A stretch of DNA of 64,000 nt from Tachypleus tridentatus (lineage: Eukaryota; Arthropoda; Merostomata; Xiphosura; Limulidae): contig NW_027467782.1 of assembly GCF_004210375.1 (NCBI RefSeq), forward strand, positions 37,003,771 to 37,067,770. Direction: 5' to 3'. The notes under the pieces were generated by a model, which was given only the letters and a program-made list of their open reading frames with translations, was not told where the DNA came from and did not search any database. The position numbers and the translations under genes are program-made. Every line of letters begins with the position of its first letter. Position 1 is the first letter of the stretch. This document shows positions 36,523-47,171 of the stretch, piece by piece.

Positions 36523-37300
36523 AAAAATATAAATACTTTAATAGGAAACAGAACCGTTTGCACGTTTTATTCATTTATTCCAAAAATCTGACTTGGTGCG
36601 AAATTAGAATCAAACGGTATTCTAACCCACGTCTCTGGAGAATCGAAGGTTCCAATCCTGACAGGTTCAGTTTTTACATCTGGTTATTTCGGTTCTGAAT
36701 AAACTAATGTTCAAAATAAGCAGTTAATCATAAATACAAACTTTAAGCGTGTTCTCAGTTTGTCTTTTATCGTTGCAATATTAAACTTTTAAACGTCCAT
36801 ACGTTATGTTGTCTGTCAGAACCAAAGGAAACAGCTGTTTCACTGTTGACTTAACAGTAATCCTCTCAACCTGTCTTTACTGTATTAAGATGTAATTAAC
36901 TCTGTCACATATCTGTAAACCTAACCACATATTATTCTCTGTATGTGGTGTAAAACAAACCGAGGGAAGTATTCAGCCAGAAAACTTAAACAGAAAACAA
37001 AGTTCGAGCAGAGTCTGTCTTCACCCAACTGATTAATTTGTCGGTTACGACTATCAAAGGTTGTACGTCACAACCAGTTTATCAATGTTCAGAATAAGAA
37101 AACATCCAAGTGTGTCTTGCACGTTCATACAGCATGAAGTGTATGTGTGTGTTTCTGGTTCTATCCTTGGCTCATAATTCAATTAGTTTTAAGCCTAACG
37201 CAAACATAACGGTGCCCAAGCCTTAAGTCGTTCATTATTTTTGTAATTCAAAGATTTTATTGTTACGGGGTCGCTGTAACCAATTGACTTCTTTCAGATT

Positions 37301-37437
37301 GGTCCGGCATGGCCAGGTGAGATAAGGCGTTCGATTCGTAATTCGAGGGTCGCGGGTTCGACCCCGGTCGCACCAAACATGCTCGCCCTTTCAGCAGTGG
37401 GGCGTCATAATTGGACGGCCAATCCCACTATTCGTTT
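37301..37437 (+). mobile_element. tRNA-derived SINE family 1, 3'-truncated
   Basis: Intact head GGTCCGGCATGGCCAGG, loop TTCGTAA, B box GGTTCGACCCC, and body to CAATCCCACTATTCGTT, then abrupt loss of the 3' half. 3' truncation is not the usual product of retroposition and suggests a later deletion or rearrangement. Confidence 0.9.
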
Positions 37438-38473
37438 GGAACGTCGTTTCAATTCTAACACAGTTGTTCCTACTCATTACACTTTCTCGTAACTCGAAAA
37501 GAAAAGAAAAACATTTATTTAAGTTTGTTACACGGATACTGCCATAACTTGTCTCTATAATATTAAATAGAACATAATACAACATTCACACTTTACTGTA
37601 ACTTTACCTTCTGTGGATCGTTAAAATGTGACACAGAGAAGCCCAACACCAAGAGACTGAAATGGGTGAGTACACTTATAGATTATATTAACAGTACCTT
37701 GATGACAGGTGTACAATAACAGGAAAACTGTTGATAAGCCAAGAAAACGCGTAGATGAAAAGAAGGAACACCGGTAGATAAAGACACAAAGACTAAGAGG
37801 TAAAGACAGACAGGCTGATAGATAAAGATAGGAAAAACAGCATGATAAAGATAGGAAGATGGACAGGTAAAGACAGCTGAACTTTTAACACATTGAAGCA
37901 CCTCTTATTGTTATTGTTGATCGGTTGTGACTGATGAACAATGATTTTATTTATTTTTCGTCTTAAAATAAAAATATATAAAATAACTAAAAGGTCATGA
38001 ATAAATCTGAGGAATGTGAAAATTAAAAACAGAGCACTTTGCAACATATGAGATCACAAACAAAATGTTAGAATACCAAAAGAAATGAATACAAGGTTAG
38101 AGACTTGGAACTGATTAAATATCCAACTAATAAATAAATTCACTAATGGAAGAAAGCATGAAAATATTGATGTTGAATTTGAAATTCCCTATGGGAACAC
38201 GAATCTTAATGACCAGGTGAGAATGCAGCTGTCTCTATCTTTGGCCCACAAATCATGAGAGAAAGGAAGACAAATAATCGTCGACACCCTCCGCAATAAA
38301 GAGATGTTGTTAAAAATCATATCGAACAATGTAATCGACGATCATACTTATAAAAGCACCCTCAGCCGTAAAAAAAAAAGGAACGTCTTAGTATCATGGT
38401 CGCTCGAACTTTCGACTTTTCAATTGCTTAACCCTCAAATATGGAGGAGAAAAACAAACTGAATGTTGCAGGC
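37438..38473. other. AT-rich sequence with purine-rich simple repeat
   Basis: 37760-37878 is an irregular purine-rich repeat built on AGATAAAGA and AGGTAAAGACAG motifs. No gene recognised elsewhere in the stretch. Confidence 0.5.
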
Positions 38474-40930
38474 CAGGGGTCGCCAAACTACGCCCCTCGA
38501 GGTAATTTTGACCGGCCCGCCAGCAGCTAGCCGCTTGAAATTAAAATGTCCGACTGTCATAACAAAATAAATCACACCGATGGTCGCTTCAAGCTGACAA
38601 ATACAAGACGTTATGATAAAAAGAAACAAGGCTGTCACGCGCATTTTTAACCAATAGGAAAATTCTTCTTTCGTCCTTGCTGCCCGTTTATTCATATCGA
38701 GGCACGTATCTATAAAAGCATTAGGATTTCGAAAACAAGTACAGACTTAACCCTCGTCCCATCGACTCGTCTTGTAAATTCAGCGGGTTGGGTTACCGCT
38801 TCAGCAAGCTCATTTCTCTTAGTAGTCTGGTTATGCGCTTTTCAAAACTCGTTCTCAGGTAAGTTTCGTGCCAAAGGTACGTTTCAATATATTTTGTTTG
38901 TGCGTTCTTGGACCAGTACAATACTTTTCTCACAGCGCTCTGTGTTTTTCATTTTCAGACCCTGTTTTTTTTTCATGACTGCTTTTAAAAGAAGAAAAGT
39001 GGACTTTGAGTGTCATGCTTTCAATGATGAATGGGGAGAAAAGGACTTCTTTGTGGAAACAAGAAAACAGAAAGCTACTTGTGTGATATGCACAGAAAGT
39101 GTTGCCATTTTAAAAGAGTGTAGTCTTCGGCGTCACTATGAAACAAAACATCGATCAACATAGTTGAAATTTTCAGGAAAGTTCCGTTCTGAGAAATTTG
39201 AATCCATGATACGTGTTTTGAATCTTAAAGAATCTCTTCACGAGAAAGTTTGCTGAAAATAAATCTGTCACTGTACAAGTTACAAAATAGTGCATAGGAT
39301 GGCAGAGCGAGGAAAACCTTATTGACGGCAACTTCCAAAGAGCGTATGACGGAAGCAGCAAATGAGCTGTGTCCTGAAAAAAGACAATTACTTTGAAAGT
39401 ATCAGCCTTTCAGCAACTTCAGTTGTACGGAGAGCAGAAGAACTTGGAGAAACATCACATTACAGATACGCCAAAAGCAAGAAACTCCCTATGGTATTCT
39501 CTGGCACTGAATGAGTCTACTGATCTTTCGAGTGCGTCACAAATTCTCGTGTTCATTCGTGGAGTTAATTTGGACTTTCAGATCACGGAAGAGTTGACAT
39601 CAGTTTCAGCACGCACGGAAGAACAAGTGGAGAAGACATTTTCATGGAAGTGCATAAAACTTTGAAAGACTATAGCCTTCAGTGGAATCAGCTTAGAGGT
39701 GTTACAGTTGATGGAGGAAGAAACATGGCTGGAGTAAAGACGGGTCTGATCAGGAAACAGTTGGAAGATCTTCAACTCAGCGCTCTGTTCATACACTGCA
39801 TTACACACAAGCACTCTGTAGAAAAGACTTAGATATTTCTTGGGCGTACTCAAACAAGTCATCTGCTTTCATTGGGGTCTTGCACTTAATCATCGCCAGT
39901 TCAAGGTGTTTCTGAAATTGAGGATTTATGTGACTTGTCTTATCACACCGGCAGAGGTGGCTCAGCCGCGGTAAATGCCTCCAGTTCTGTCTGAGGCTTT
40001 GAGTTATATCCAGTTAATCTAGAGCAGATCCACTGCCTCAATCCAACTGAACCTGTCCAGTGATCACTGCAATGAACAACTTGAAAACTTCAGGGGAGAA
40101 TAACTTGTCTGAATCCTCTAAATAGGAACCTTAATGTCATTGAAGAGTCATTGAAAGCAAAACCATCTGCTTTCCTGTTTTCAGAGTTTCAGTTTGAATC
40201 ACAGAGATGTTAACCGAGAAAGTTCGGTTCTCGAATAAGCATTGAGAGAGTCTTCGATCCTTTGAATGTGTGACAACCCTGCCAAATCCTGTTGGTCATC
40301 GATTGGTATGATGCAAAGCAGAAATGAAGATTGAAACAACGGCTCATGATTTTACATCTGCACCCTGGTGATGACCAAGCAATGGAAGCAGTTCGAATCT
40401 GGTAAATGAAGTGGGAAGCTCAGTTTTCTTGAGTAAGGAAGTCCGACCTGACGATCAATGACTGACATTTGTATGTAATGATGAGTTCAACTGAACCGTA
40501 AATGAGGATGAAAGCCAAACGCAATTTTATCATCTTGCGGTTAAAATAGTTCCTGAGGTTGACGTGCCTCAGCATGAGGCCGCGTGACAATTGCTTTGCT
40601 AATGCCCTTCCAAGCTTTTGGCAAATAAAAATGTTGGTGTTCTGAAGTTGGTAGCCTCACAAGCCCAAACTTTTCAGGTTCCCAAACTTTGAAAAGAAGG
40701 AAGTGTGTTTTTGTCACATTCGAAAGCCAAACCAGTCCAGTCCTACTTCAGTAATGCGATCAATATTGTCATCAACCATGGAGTTTCAGCGCAAACATAC
40801 AACCACCTACCCCCGCAAACCAACATTTGACTTAAAACTAAACCAAACAGTCCAGTATTACCGGCAAAAAACGAAAGAGGTGGCGAAGGAAACGCAATTG
40901 CATTTAAAAAACAACGATATCTTCCCTTAA
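38474..40930 (+). mobile_element. hAT-superfamily DNA transposon relic (GTF2IRD2/Charlie-like)
   Basis: The left end at 38474 reads CAGGGGTCGCCAAACTACGC, a Charlie-type hAT terminus, followed by GACCGGCCCGCCAGCAGC, also typical of this group. A decayed transposase follows (38975 onwards). The right end is not identified: coding similarity fades by about 40.0 kb, and the boundary near 40930 is only where the element-like sequence stops being recognisable. The hAT-like terminus at 44317-44352 does not share an 8-bp target duplication with the left end (TTGCAGGC versus TTCTAAAA) and would enclose anoctamin coding sequence, so it is treated as a separate element. Confidence 0.72.
38975..39980 (+). 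pseudogene. hAT transposase, GTF2IRD2-like, decayed
   Basis: From ATG 38975: MTAFKRRKVDFECHAFNDEW, then CVIC and HYETKH, a BED-type zinc finger (CxxC...HxxxxH), stopping at TAG 39161-39163. An acceptor-like CATTTTCAG just before suggests a 5' intron as in related elements. After a frameshifted part, 39393-39665 contains WYSLALNESTDLSSASQI and VFIRGVNLDFQITEELTSV. The next frame (39644-39832) has GVTVDGGRNMAGVKTGL and FIHCITHKHS. Further decayed pieces (LNHRQFKVFLK and a YHT-like stretch near 39948) follow. The usual Asp of the ALDEST motif is Asn here (codon 39510-39512) while the second Asp (TVDGG, codon 39710-39712) is kept. Frames are broken repeatedly, so no active enzyme is encoded. Confidence 0.82.
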
Positions 40931-41230
40931 TCTTCCTGCGCCTGTTATGAAACAGAATAGCAGTGATTTTTTTTAAAATATTGTAGAAATATTTGTTCCT
41001 GAGAGTACGCAACAATATTCCGCAGCTGAGAAACGATATTTACATAACACACATTGACGTTTGTTTCATTGCTTTGTAAAAGTTTTAATATTGCCGCCGC
41101 AAAATCAACAAGTGAACACACAATAATTGTTTCTGCTGCTAACACATGCAACAGAGTTATAGTTGGTTTGTTGGATGAATAGTTTATACTGTTTCACGTT
41201 AAAAAACAGTATTGAGTGTTGGTTCGTTTT
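40931..41230. other. nothing recognised
   Basis: AT-rich stretch between the hAT relic and a SINE. Confidence 0.4.
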
Positions 41231-41443
41231 GAATTTCGCGTAAAGTTACCGAAGATCCCTAATTTAGCAGTGTAAGACTAAAGGGAAGGCAGCTAGTCAT
41301 CATCACCCACCGCCAACTCTTTACCAACAAATACCGACCGTTACATTTTAACGCCCCTACGGCTGAAAGGGCGAGCATGTTTGGCGCGACGGGATGCGAA
41401 ACCGCAACCCTCAGATTACAAGTCGCACGCCTTAACACGCTTG
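41231..41443 (-). mobile_element. tRNA-derived SINE family 1, 5'-truncated, with target-site duplication
   Basis: Minus-strand copy lacking the first part of the head, with an internal deletion of the CTTGGGCTACTC region. Flanked by TTGAGTGTT at 41212-41220 and 41444-41452. Confidence 0.9.
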
Positions 41444-41689
41444 TTGAGTGTTACTAGAGTTAATTCAAGGGAGTGACATTGGTTATAAACCTGTGGGGCG
41501 TGGAGATCATAATTATTGCTGTAGTCTTCAACAAAACAACTTGTCCCAACCGAAAGTTAGTCTGGGTTTTTCTACACAATATCTTTTATGATCACGTTAA
41601 ACTTTAACTTCTCATACAGAAATGAAACGGCGGTGCGAAGCAGAAATCGTTGAGACAGTTTTAAATTTGATCTAATCTCGAAAAGGAAA

Positions 41690-42015
41690 TGACGCCACCT
41701 TTCTGAATGTCATGTTGACCTGAAATGTTTTATCTTGACCCACCTGATAGAAAATCTTTATTGTGGAGCCACTTTCTCGAATGTAGTGTTGACCCGAATT
41801 TTATCTTTGACCCAATTCTAAGGTAATCTGTATTGTTCACACTTTTGGAATGTAGTTGACCCGAAATATTTTATCTTGACCCAATCTCTAATAGGTAATC
41901 TGTATTACAGCACCACCTTTTTGGAATGTAGTGTTGACCTGAAACAGTTTGATCTTTGACCCAATTTCTGATAGAAAATCTTTATTGTGGCGCCACTTTC
42001 TCGAATGTAATGTTG
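41690..42015. repeat. degenerate 73-80-bp tandem repeat (about 4.5 copies)
   Basis: Repeated block order: GCCACTTTCTCGAATGTAGT, GTTGACCCGAA, TTTATCTTTGACCCAATT, AATCTKTATTGTGG. Block starts fall near 41691, 41765, 41836, 41910 and 41990. Copies differ by small indels and substitutions. Confidence 0.8.
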
Positions 42016-42849
42016 TCCACATTAACTCCCTCATAGAAATAAAGTACTCTGATTCTTATATTAGATTTCGCGATCGTGCCAAATGGTCAAGATGAGGTTA
42101 GATTTTTGATAGAAATGTTTCTAAAGTTCGTCAAAAAAACAACAAACAAACAAACCAAAAACGAATTATAGAAATAGCCGACTTTTCCCAGTGTTGTCAA
42201 ATAAACATACACCTAAATTTCTTTAAGCTTGTAATTAAACAGAAGATAAACATCTTCTGTGAAATAAAATGCGCATGTCCGAGGTTGTGTCGTGCGTGTA
42301 CAACCACTGTTATTGATATTGAAACTCTTCTGAGCTATCGTGGTTTCTCGGTAGACAATCAATTAATTTTCGGTTTCGATCATTTTCTTCTTGACGAATA
42401 ACTTTCTCCTGTACGTAACTAAACATCCTTTCTTGTCCTTTAGGAGCAAGAACTGTGAATAACGTCATCCGTGACCGAAGCAATTTTCAATATAATTTCA
42501 CATTCTAAATATTGCTATTTTAAACAGTAGCGGAGACGTGTGAAACACACATATTGCACATAAACCATTAAAGATATTTATCGGATTTCCGGTGTCACAA
42601 CGTACTCAACCGTCTTGTGTAAGAATAAAGAAAACTGTGCCAGGGTATGAGATTGGTGATTTAAGTTTTATCGTATAAATAACACAAATGACATCAGAAC
42701 ACAAAGTTTTGGTATACATGCAATTTATTTACAATATTTTAATGCAATATAAATGTAAACAAAACACACCGTATCTAAAGAAGAATCCTCTTCCAACATG
42801 TCTTACTTACTAAGCTACATTTTACCTTATGTGGCTCGCTCTGTTCTCT
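42016..42849. other. AT-rich sequence, nothing recognised
   Basis: No gene or named repeat seen. Confidence 0.45.
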
Positions 42850-43195
42850 CTGGCAGGACGTGATTTAGCACTTAGCGTGTTGGATTGTGAATTCGTGGTT
42901 CGCATCCCATCGCAGAAACAAATCGCGCAAACACTTTGTGGTTTTCAGTATACCGTAAGAGTGATGGTTAAATGATGTAATCATAATAGTCCAAGCGTTG
43001 GTAGTCAAGTGATTTGATTATAATAGTCTGAAAACAGATGGTCAAATGATGTAATTATAATAGTCTAAAAGCTGACGGTCAAGTGATGTAATTATAATAG
43101 TCCGAGAGTTGACGGTGGGTGTTATTGAGCAGCTTCCTTCCTCTAGTGTATCAGTTGAAATCTAGGGCGGTTGCTACATAAATATTCGAAACAAA
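42850..43195 (+). mobile_element. SINE family 1 derivative with internal 40-43-bp tandem expansion
   Basis: A decayed head (TTAGCGTGTTGGATTGTG, GGTTCGCATCCC) is followed at 42963-43115 by about 3.5 repeats of a unit containing GGTCAAGTGATGTAATTATAA and TAGTCCRAGMGTTGRYGG (shown here degenerate). It then returns to the family 3' half (GTTGACGGTGGGTGTTATTG, CTTCCTCTAGTG). The amplified unit corresponds to the GACGGTCAAT...GTAGCCCAAGAGTTG part of the normal SINE body. Confidence 0.7.
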
Positions 43196-43975
43196 TAAAC
43201 TAGTGTTTATTTACTTTAAAATTTTCATTCACCCTAACTAGTGATTCAAATTATTAAAGGATTATGACAAGTACATACTTAAACACAAATCTGTTAAAAA
43301 CTGAAGTTGTATCCAATACATCTAGGTGAATATTCACTATTTTTCAATGATGCACACATTTATAACAGTAAGTACTAATTCATAAACTGAAGTTTTCATT
43401 AACTTTAAAGAATTTTCCTTTGAGTTAATCAAATAACTTTAGTGTACTCTTTGTTACAATCATTTCAAGAATTTTTTTCTGTTGATAATTTGACAGCACA
43501 CTTAAAAAAAACAACTGACAACCAACGTATATTGACACTGATAAAAACAATATAGATGACAAATTTTGAACTAAAGAAAGGAAGGTTAAGATAAATTTCC
43601 TCTGAACAAAATTTAGTTCAAGATCTTTATTAAAAACATAGCTTCTTTTTCACTAAATCTACTTAACAATGATTTAAAAAGTGATGACCAGTGTAAAAAT
43701 TAAAACTTTAATTCCTGATTTCATCATTATTTTAAACACTGGAACTTAATATTGTGGAGACACTAAAACAGTTCAAAGAGTAAACATTATCTTAACAATG
43801 GTGTTTCTGAAACAAACTCTGAACACAAGTTTGAGATTCATACACAAAGTTGATAACAATTTGGAACAGATTGTAGCATTTGTTGTTGATCTGTTAACAC
43901 TGTTCAAGTCTTGTTCTTTAGAATTCATGGCACGTCACCTTGAACAAGGTGCAGGAGCAGGCATATTACTTCATT
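43196..43975. other. probable 3' UTR / downstream region of the anoctamin gene
   Basis: AT-rich. If the terminal exon at 43976-44052 is correct, this minus-strand stretch holds its 3' UTR. AATAAA-like signals are common in such AT-rich DNA and none can be singled out. Confidence 0.35.
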
Positions 43976-44052
43976 CTACAACTCTGAATGGTCTTCCACT
44001 TCTAGTATCATCTTCACAATGTTTGGTTCTACCTGTGTATTCAGAGATTCTC
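43976..44052 (-). CDS. anoctamin-like gene, predicted last coding exon
   Basis: Minus strand. A long T run and TGACTTAG form a good acceptor (AG at 44054-44053). In the phase left by the upstream donor (one base of a codon) the exon reads ESLNTQVEPNIVKMILEVED, then HSEL and TAG at 43978-43976. The phase match with a consensus donor 640 bp upstream supports it, but C-terminal tails of this family are poorly conserved, so homology cannot confirm it. An alternative is that the protein ends in the preceding exon, where the frame continues about one codon past the donor to a stop. Confidence 0.5.
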
Positions 44053-44316
44053 CTAAGTCAGAAAAAAAAAAAAAAACGTGCTCAGTAATAATAGTAGAAA
44101 ACTGAATATGAACTTACATTTAATAAATTGTGAAACAGACTTCAGGGAAAGGAACAAAACTATGTAACAGCACCAATGTCATTAAAAGAACACACTGTAA
44201 ATATAATAATCAATTTACATTTTCTTTAGTTTTACTTACACAGTATTTCATTAAGTGTGTGTGTGTGTAAAATATAAGTGTTTATTTTGATTTCCTGCAT
44301 TCTTGTTCTAAATTCA

Positions 44317-44352
44317 GATTGGCTCCGAGACCTAAAAGGTTGCCGACACCTG
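44317..44352 (-). mobile_element. hAT-type terminal inverted repeat, solo
   Basis: On the minus strand the sequence from 44352 reads CAGGTGTCGGCAACCTTTTA, the terminus style of Charlie/GTF2IRD2-like hAT elements. It lies in a predicted intron of the anoctamin-like gene. No matching opposite end or 8-bp duplication was found. It may mark a short non-autonomous copy whose other end has decayed. Confidence 0.5.
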
Positions 44353-44695
44353 TTCTAAAAGATACGTGAAAGATTTTAAGTACTTATAAACATTCAACAA
44401 AAGAAAACGTCAATGTTATAATACAAGACAGTTTAAAACTGTTGTCACCAAGATGTGTGTAAACATTAAGTATATAAAAATAAATAATTTGTTTAAGATT
44501 TAACAAGGTTTGACCTTTGAGGTTGCAATATATCAAATGTTAAGTGAAAGAAGAAATTTTCTAAATAACATAGACTTTGCAAAGTTTAAAACGTACTTGT
44601 TCTTGTGGCACATATATGTATGGAAACTGTATTCCTGTTGGACTTCATTGACCATAGATATTTGATTAGATGTTATTATCAACCTGTTCACTTAC

Positions 44696-44930
44696 CTCTT
44701 AAACAGAAAAAAAACTCTGCCTTGTTCAAATTTTTAAATATTACCAATCTGTGAAATGATGTTCTAAAATCATGGTGTTTCCTCCCTCCAAGATATTTTG
44801 CTCTTTTTTCAGTTCTTTCTTCAATCACATCATTGACGATGTGATTTTCATGTCTAATCTGTAGTTTCACAGACTTTGGAATGTCTGGTATTAACCAACA
44901 AATTAGAGTTGTCATGATGAATACAAGACA
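44696..44930 (-). CDS. anoctamin (TMEM16)-like gene, penultimate exon: end of last membrane helix and cytoplasmic tail
   Basis: Minus strand, 235 nt. It follows a T-rich acceptor (TTTTTTTTAG, AG at 44932-44931) and ends at a consensus donor (AGAG|GTAAGT, exon end 44696). It reads CLVFIMTTLICWLIPDIPKS, then VKLQIRHENHIVNDVIEERT and EKRAKYLGGRKHHDF. LVF-x-LI-W-IPDIP-x-x-(V/I)-x-x-I-(R/K)-x-E is the hallmark of the last transmembrane helix and following tail in anoctamins, which are Ca2+-dependent lipid scramblases or chloride channels of plasma or endoplasmic-reticulum membranes. The exon starts in phase 0, the same place where vertebrate family members have an exon boundary as far as I recall. 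Which anoctamin subfamily is not decided. Confidence 0.75.
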
Positions 44931-45739
44931 CTAAAAAAAAGAAAAACATAAGTTTCAATTGAGCAGTTTTAAAACATAACCTTTACATAACACTGTTTAA
45001 CCAATACAGATTATAAAACTTTATGAACAATGATTAAATCATGAAGTCTTCTTAAATTACTAATGAGCATGTACAGTCATTCAGAACAGTATCAGTGCTA
45101 CATAATAAGAAAACATTCTACTGGATGAACAGAAGCCACAAAAAAATCTAACACTTATAGAATTGGGCAATAAAAGGATAGTTTATTAACAAAATGATTA
45201 ATCAATCCATTTTGTGAAGGATAACTTAGTAAATGTTACTGAAACTTTTAAAAACATTCTAGGATTGTCCTGGCTGTATTAAATGTATTACCTTTATACT
45301 CATTTATGTTGCTTCATTAAAACAACTGAACATAGTTATAATGTTTATACATTTTCAGTCTCAGTAAATGTTAAAAGTTTCCAACTCCCTTGAAGTTAAT
45401 TTAATACAGCAATTCTCAACTGGTTCTGTGGGTTTATGTACACCTAAACATATATTTAGCTTCCTCAAAATTTAAATTACAAATAAAAGGTGTTTTAATA
45501 AAAGCTATTCACACTTTATATTTGTTTTGAAAACTTTGGTTAAATAAAGTCTCAGGTTAGTTCTACAATTAACATTTAAAAATATTCAATCTTTTGAAGA
45601 AAGAAGGTTGTATTTTATGTCCTTAAGTGAAAGCTACTGTTAATTGATTTATTTTAGTATAAACTAAAAATAAACTGCAAATGTAATTAAGTTTAATCAA
45701 AAAATAAGATCTATAATTTGAAAAATTGTTTCCAACCAC

Positions 45740-45841
45740 AAAAATAGAAACGAAAACCGTTTAGCTGTAGCCAGCTGCCAATATAACGTCTTATATTCAT
45801 ATTTGTTGCTTGCTGTTGGGGGGGCTCTGTAGTCTTGGTAC
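45740..45841 (-). CDS. anoctamin (TMEM16)-like gene, exon with the YxDYRxPP motif
   Basis: Minus strand, 102 nt. It starts after TTTCAG (45844-45842) with one base completing a codon, then reads YQDYRAPPTASNKYEYKTLY and WQLATAKRFSFLF. Y-x-DYR-x-PP...KYEY...YW is the conserved stretch just before the last transmembrane helix of anoctamins, so this exon and the one at 44696-44930 belong together. The only GT donor I can place (TTTTT|GTGG, exon end 45740) leaves phase 2, whereas the next exon needs phase 0. A one- or two-base error in the T run, an unseen micro-exon, or a damaged gene would explain this. Exons upstream were not recognised. Confidence 0.7.
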
Positions 45842-46671
45842 CTGAAACCATGAAATAAAATGACCTTAAAATAGAAGCCAGCATTTTAAACAACTTATTT
45901 TATAGTGGATGTTTTGCATTTCATAAAATTTTAACTATACCTTAAAATTGTTATCTGTACTCAGACAAGTTTTTAAATAAAGTTAACTTTCTAACTTAAA
46001 CAGCTAAGTACATTTTGTGCTCTTATATGAACAGCAATATCCAAGTTTGTTAGCAATATCAAATTGTTAGAAATTAATTCTATAGTTTTCTTCCAAAAAA
46101 GTTCCTTTGAAATCCTATTGAGTGAGGAGATGTTGTTGGAATTTTGTGGCTCTGATGTCTGGGAAATATTAATAGATTTGTACCAACAGAAAAGAAATAA
46201 CATCATCGAAGGGTTTACTCTTCAAATTCTATTGTGTTTTATTTAAACAATATTTGTGTATCAATCCTGAAATACAGTCATTGAGAGAGTCGATGTAGTT
46301 GATTCAAATTTTGCTGAAGATAAAATCAGTAAAGTTCTCTCTTGAAGATGTATAACTTTTTTTACTGCACATAAAACAGAATCTAGAAACAATCCTTTCA
46401 TCTTCCTCGAGAAAAATGTATTAAAGTTTTGTACAAATGTTTCTTTTCAGAATAAAAATAAACTGATGGTGAATGTTATGAAATCTCTTGTGATTATTTT
46501 TAATGTTTATAAAAGGATAATAAAATTTGTTTAGTACTACATAATTATGTTACATTAAAAAAATATTGCATAATGCACTTGAATAGAATAAAACAACTGT
46601 TATTTCTAACTAACCTACAATTAGGTTTATAAAAAAAACAAAACAAATTGGAATAATGTACTTAAAGCAAC
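45842..46671. other. intron or intergenic AT-rich sequence up to the assembly gap
   Basis: Should contain or lead to upstream anoctamin exons if the gene is intact, but I could not recognise one. A minus-strand frame at 45991-46206 has no clear family motif. Confidence 0.4.
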
Positions 46672-47171
46672 NNNNNNNNNNNNNNNNNNNNNNNNNNNNN
46701 NNNNNNNNNNNNNNNNNNNNNNNNNNNNNNNNNNNNNNNNNNNNNNNNNNNNNNNNNNNNNNNNNNNNNNNNNNNNNNNNNNNNNNNNNNNNNNNNNNNN
46801 NNNNNNNNNNNNNNNNNNNNNNNNNNNNNNNNNNNNNNNNNNNNNNNNNNNNNNNNNNNNNNNNNNNNNNNNNNNNNNNNNNNNNNNNNNNNNNNNNNNN
46901 NNNNNNNNNNNNNNNNNNNNNNNNNNNNNNNNNNNNNNNNNNNNNNNNNNNNNNNNNNNNNNNNNNNNNNNNNNNNNNNNNNNNNNNNNNNNNNNNNNNN
47001 NNNNNNNNNNNNNNNNNNNNNNNNNNNNNNNNNNNNNNNNNNNNNNNNNNNNNNNNNNNNNNNNNNNNNNNNNNNNNNNNNNNNNNNNNNNNNNNNNNNN
47101 NNNNNNNNNNNNNNNNNNNNNNNNNNNNNNNNNNNNNNNNNNNNNNNNNNNNNNNNNNNNNNNNNNNNNNN
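46672..47171. other. assembly gap (500 N)
   Basis: Exactly 500 undetermined bases, a conventional placeholder length, so the true distance is unknown. Frames spanning it are artefacts. Confidence 1.

Noticed and set aside
43798..44088. Plus-strand 96-codon frame
   Set aside because: Lies antisense to the predicted last anoctamin exon and ends in a poly-lysine stretch read from an A run that is the acceptor's T tract on the other strand.
38474..44352. Single 5.9-kb hAT element
   Set aside because: The 8-bp flanks differ (TTGCAGGC and TTCTAAAA), the termini match only partly, and the interval would include anoctamin-like coding sequence.
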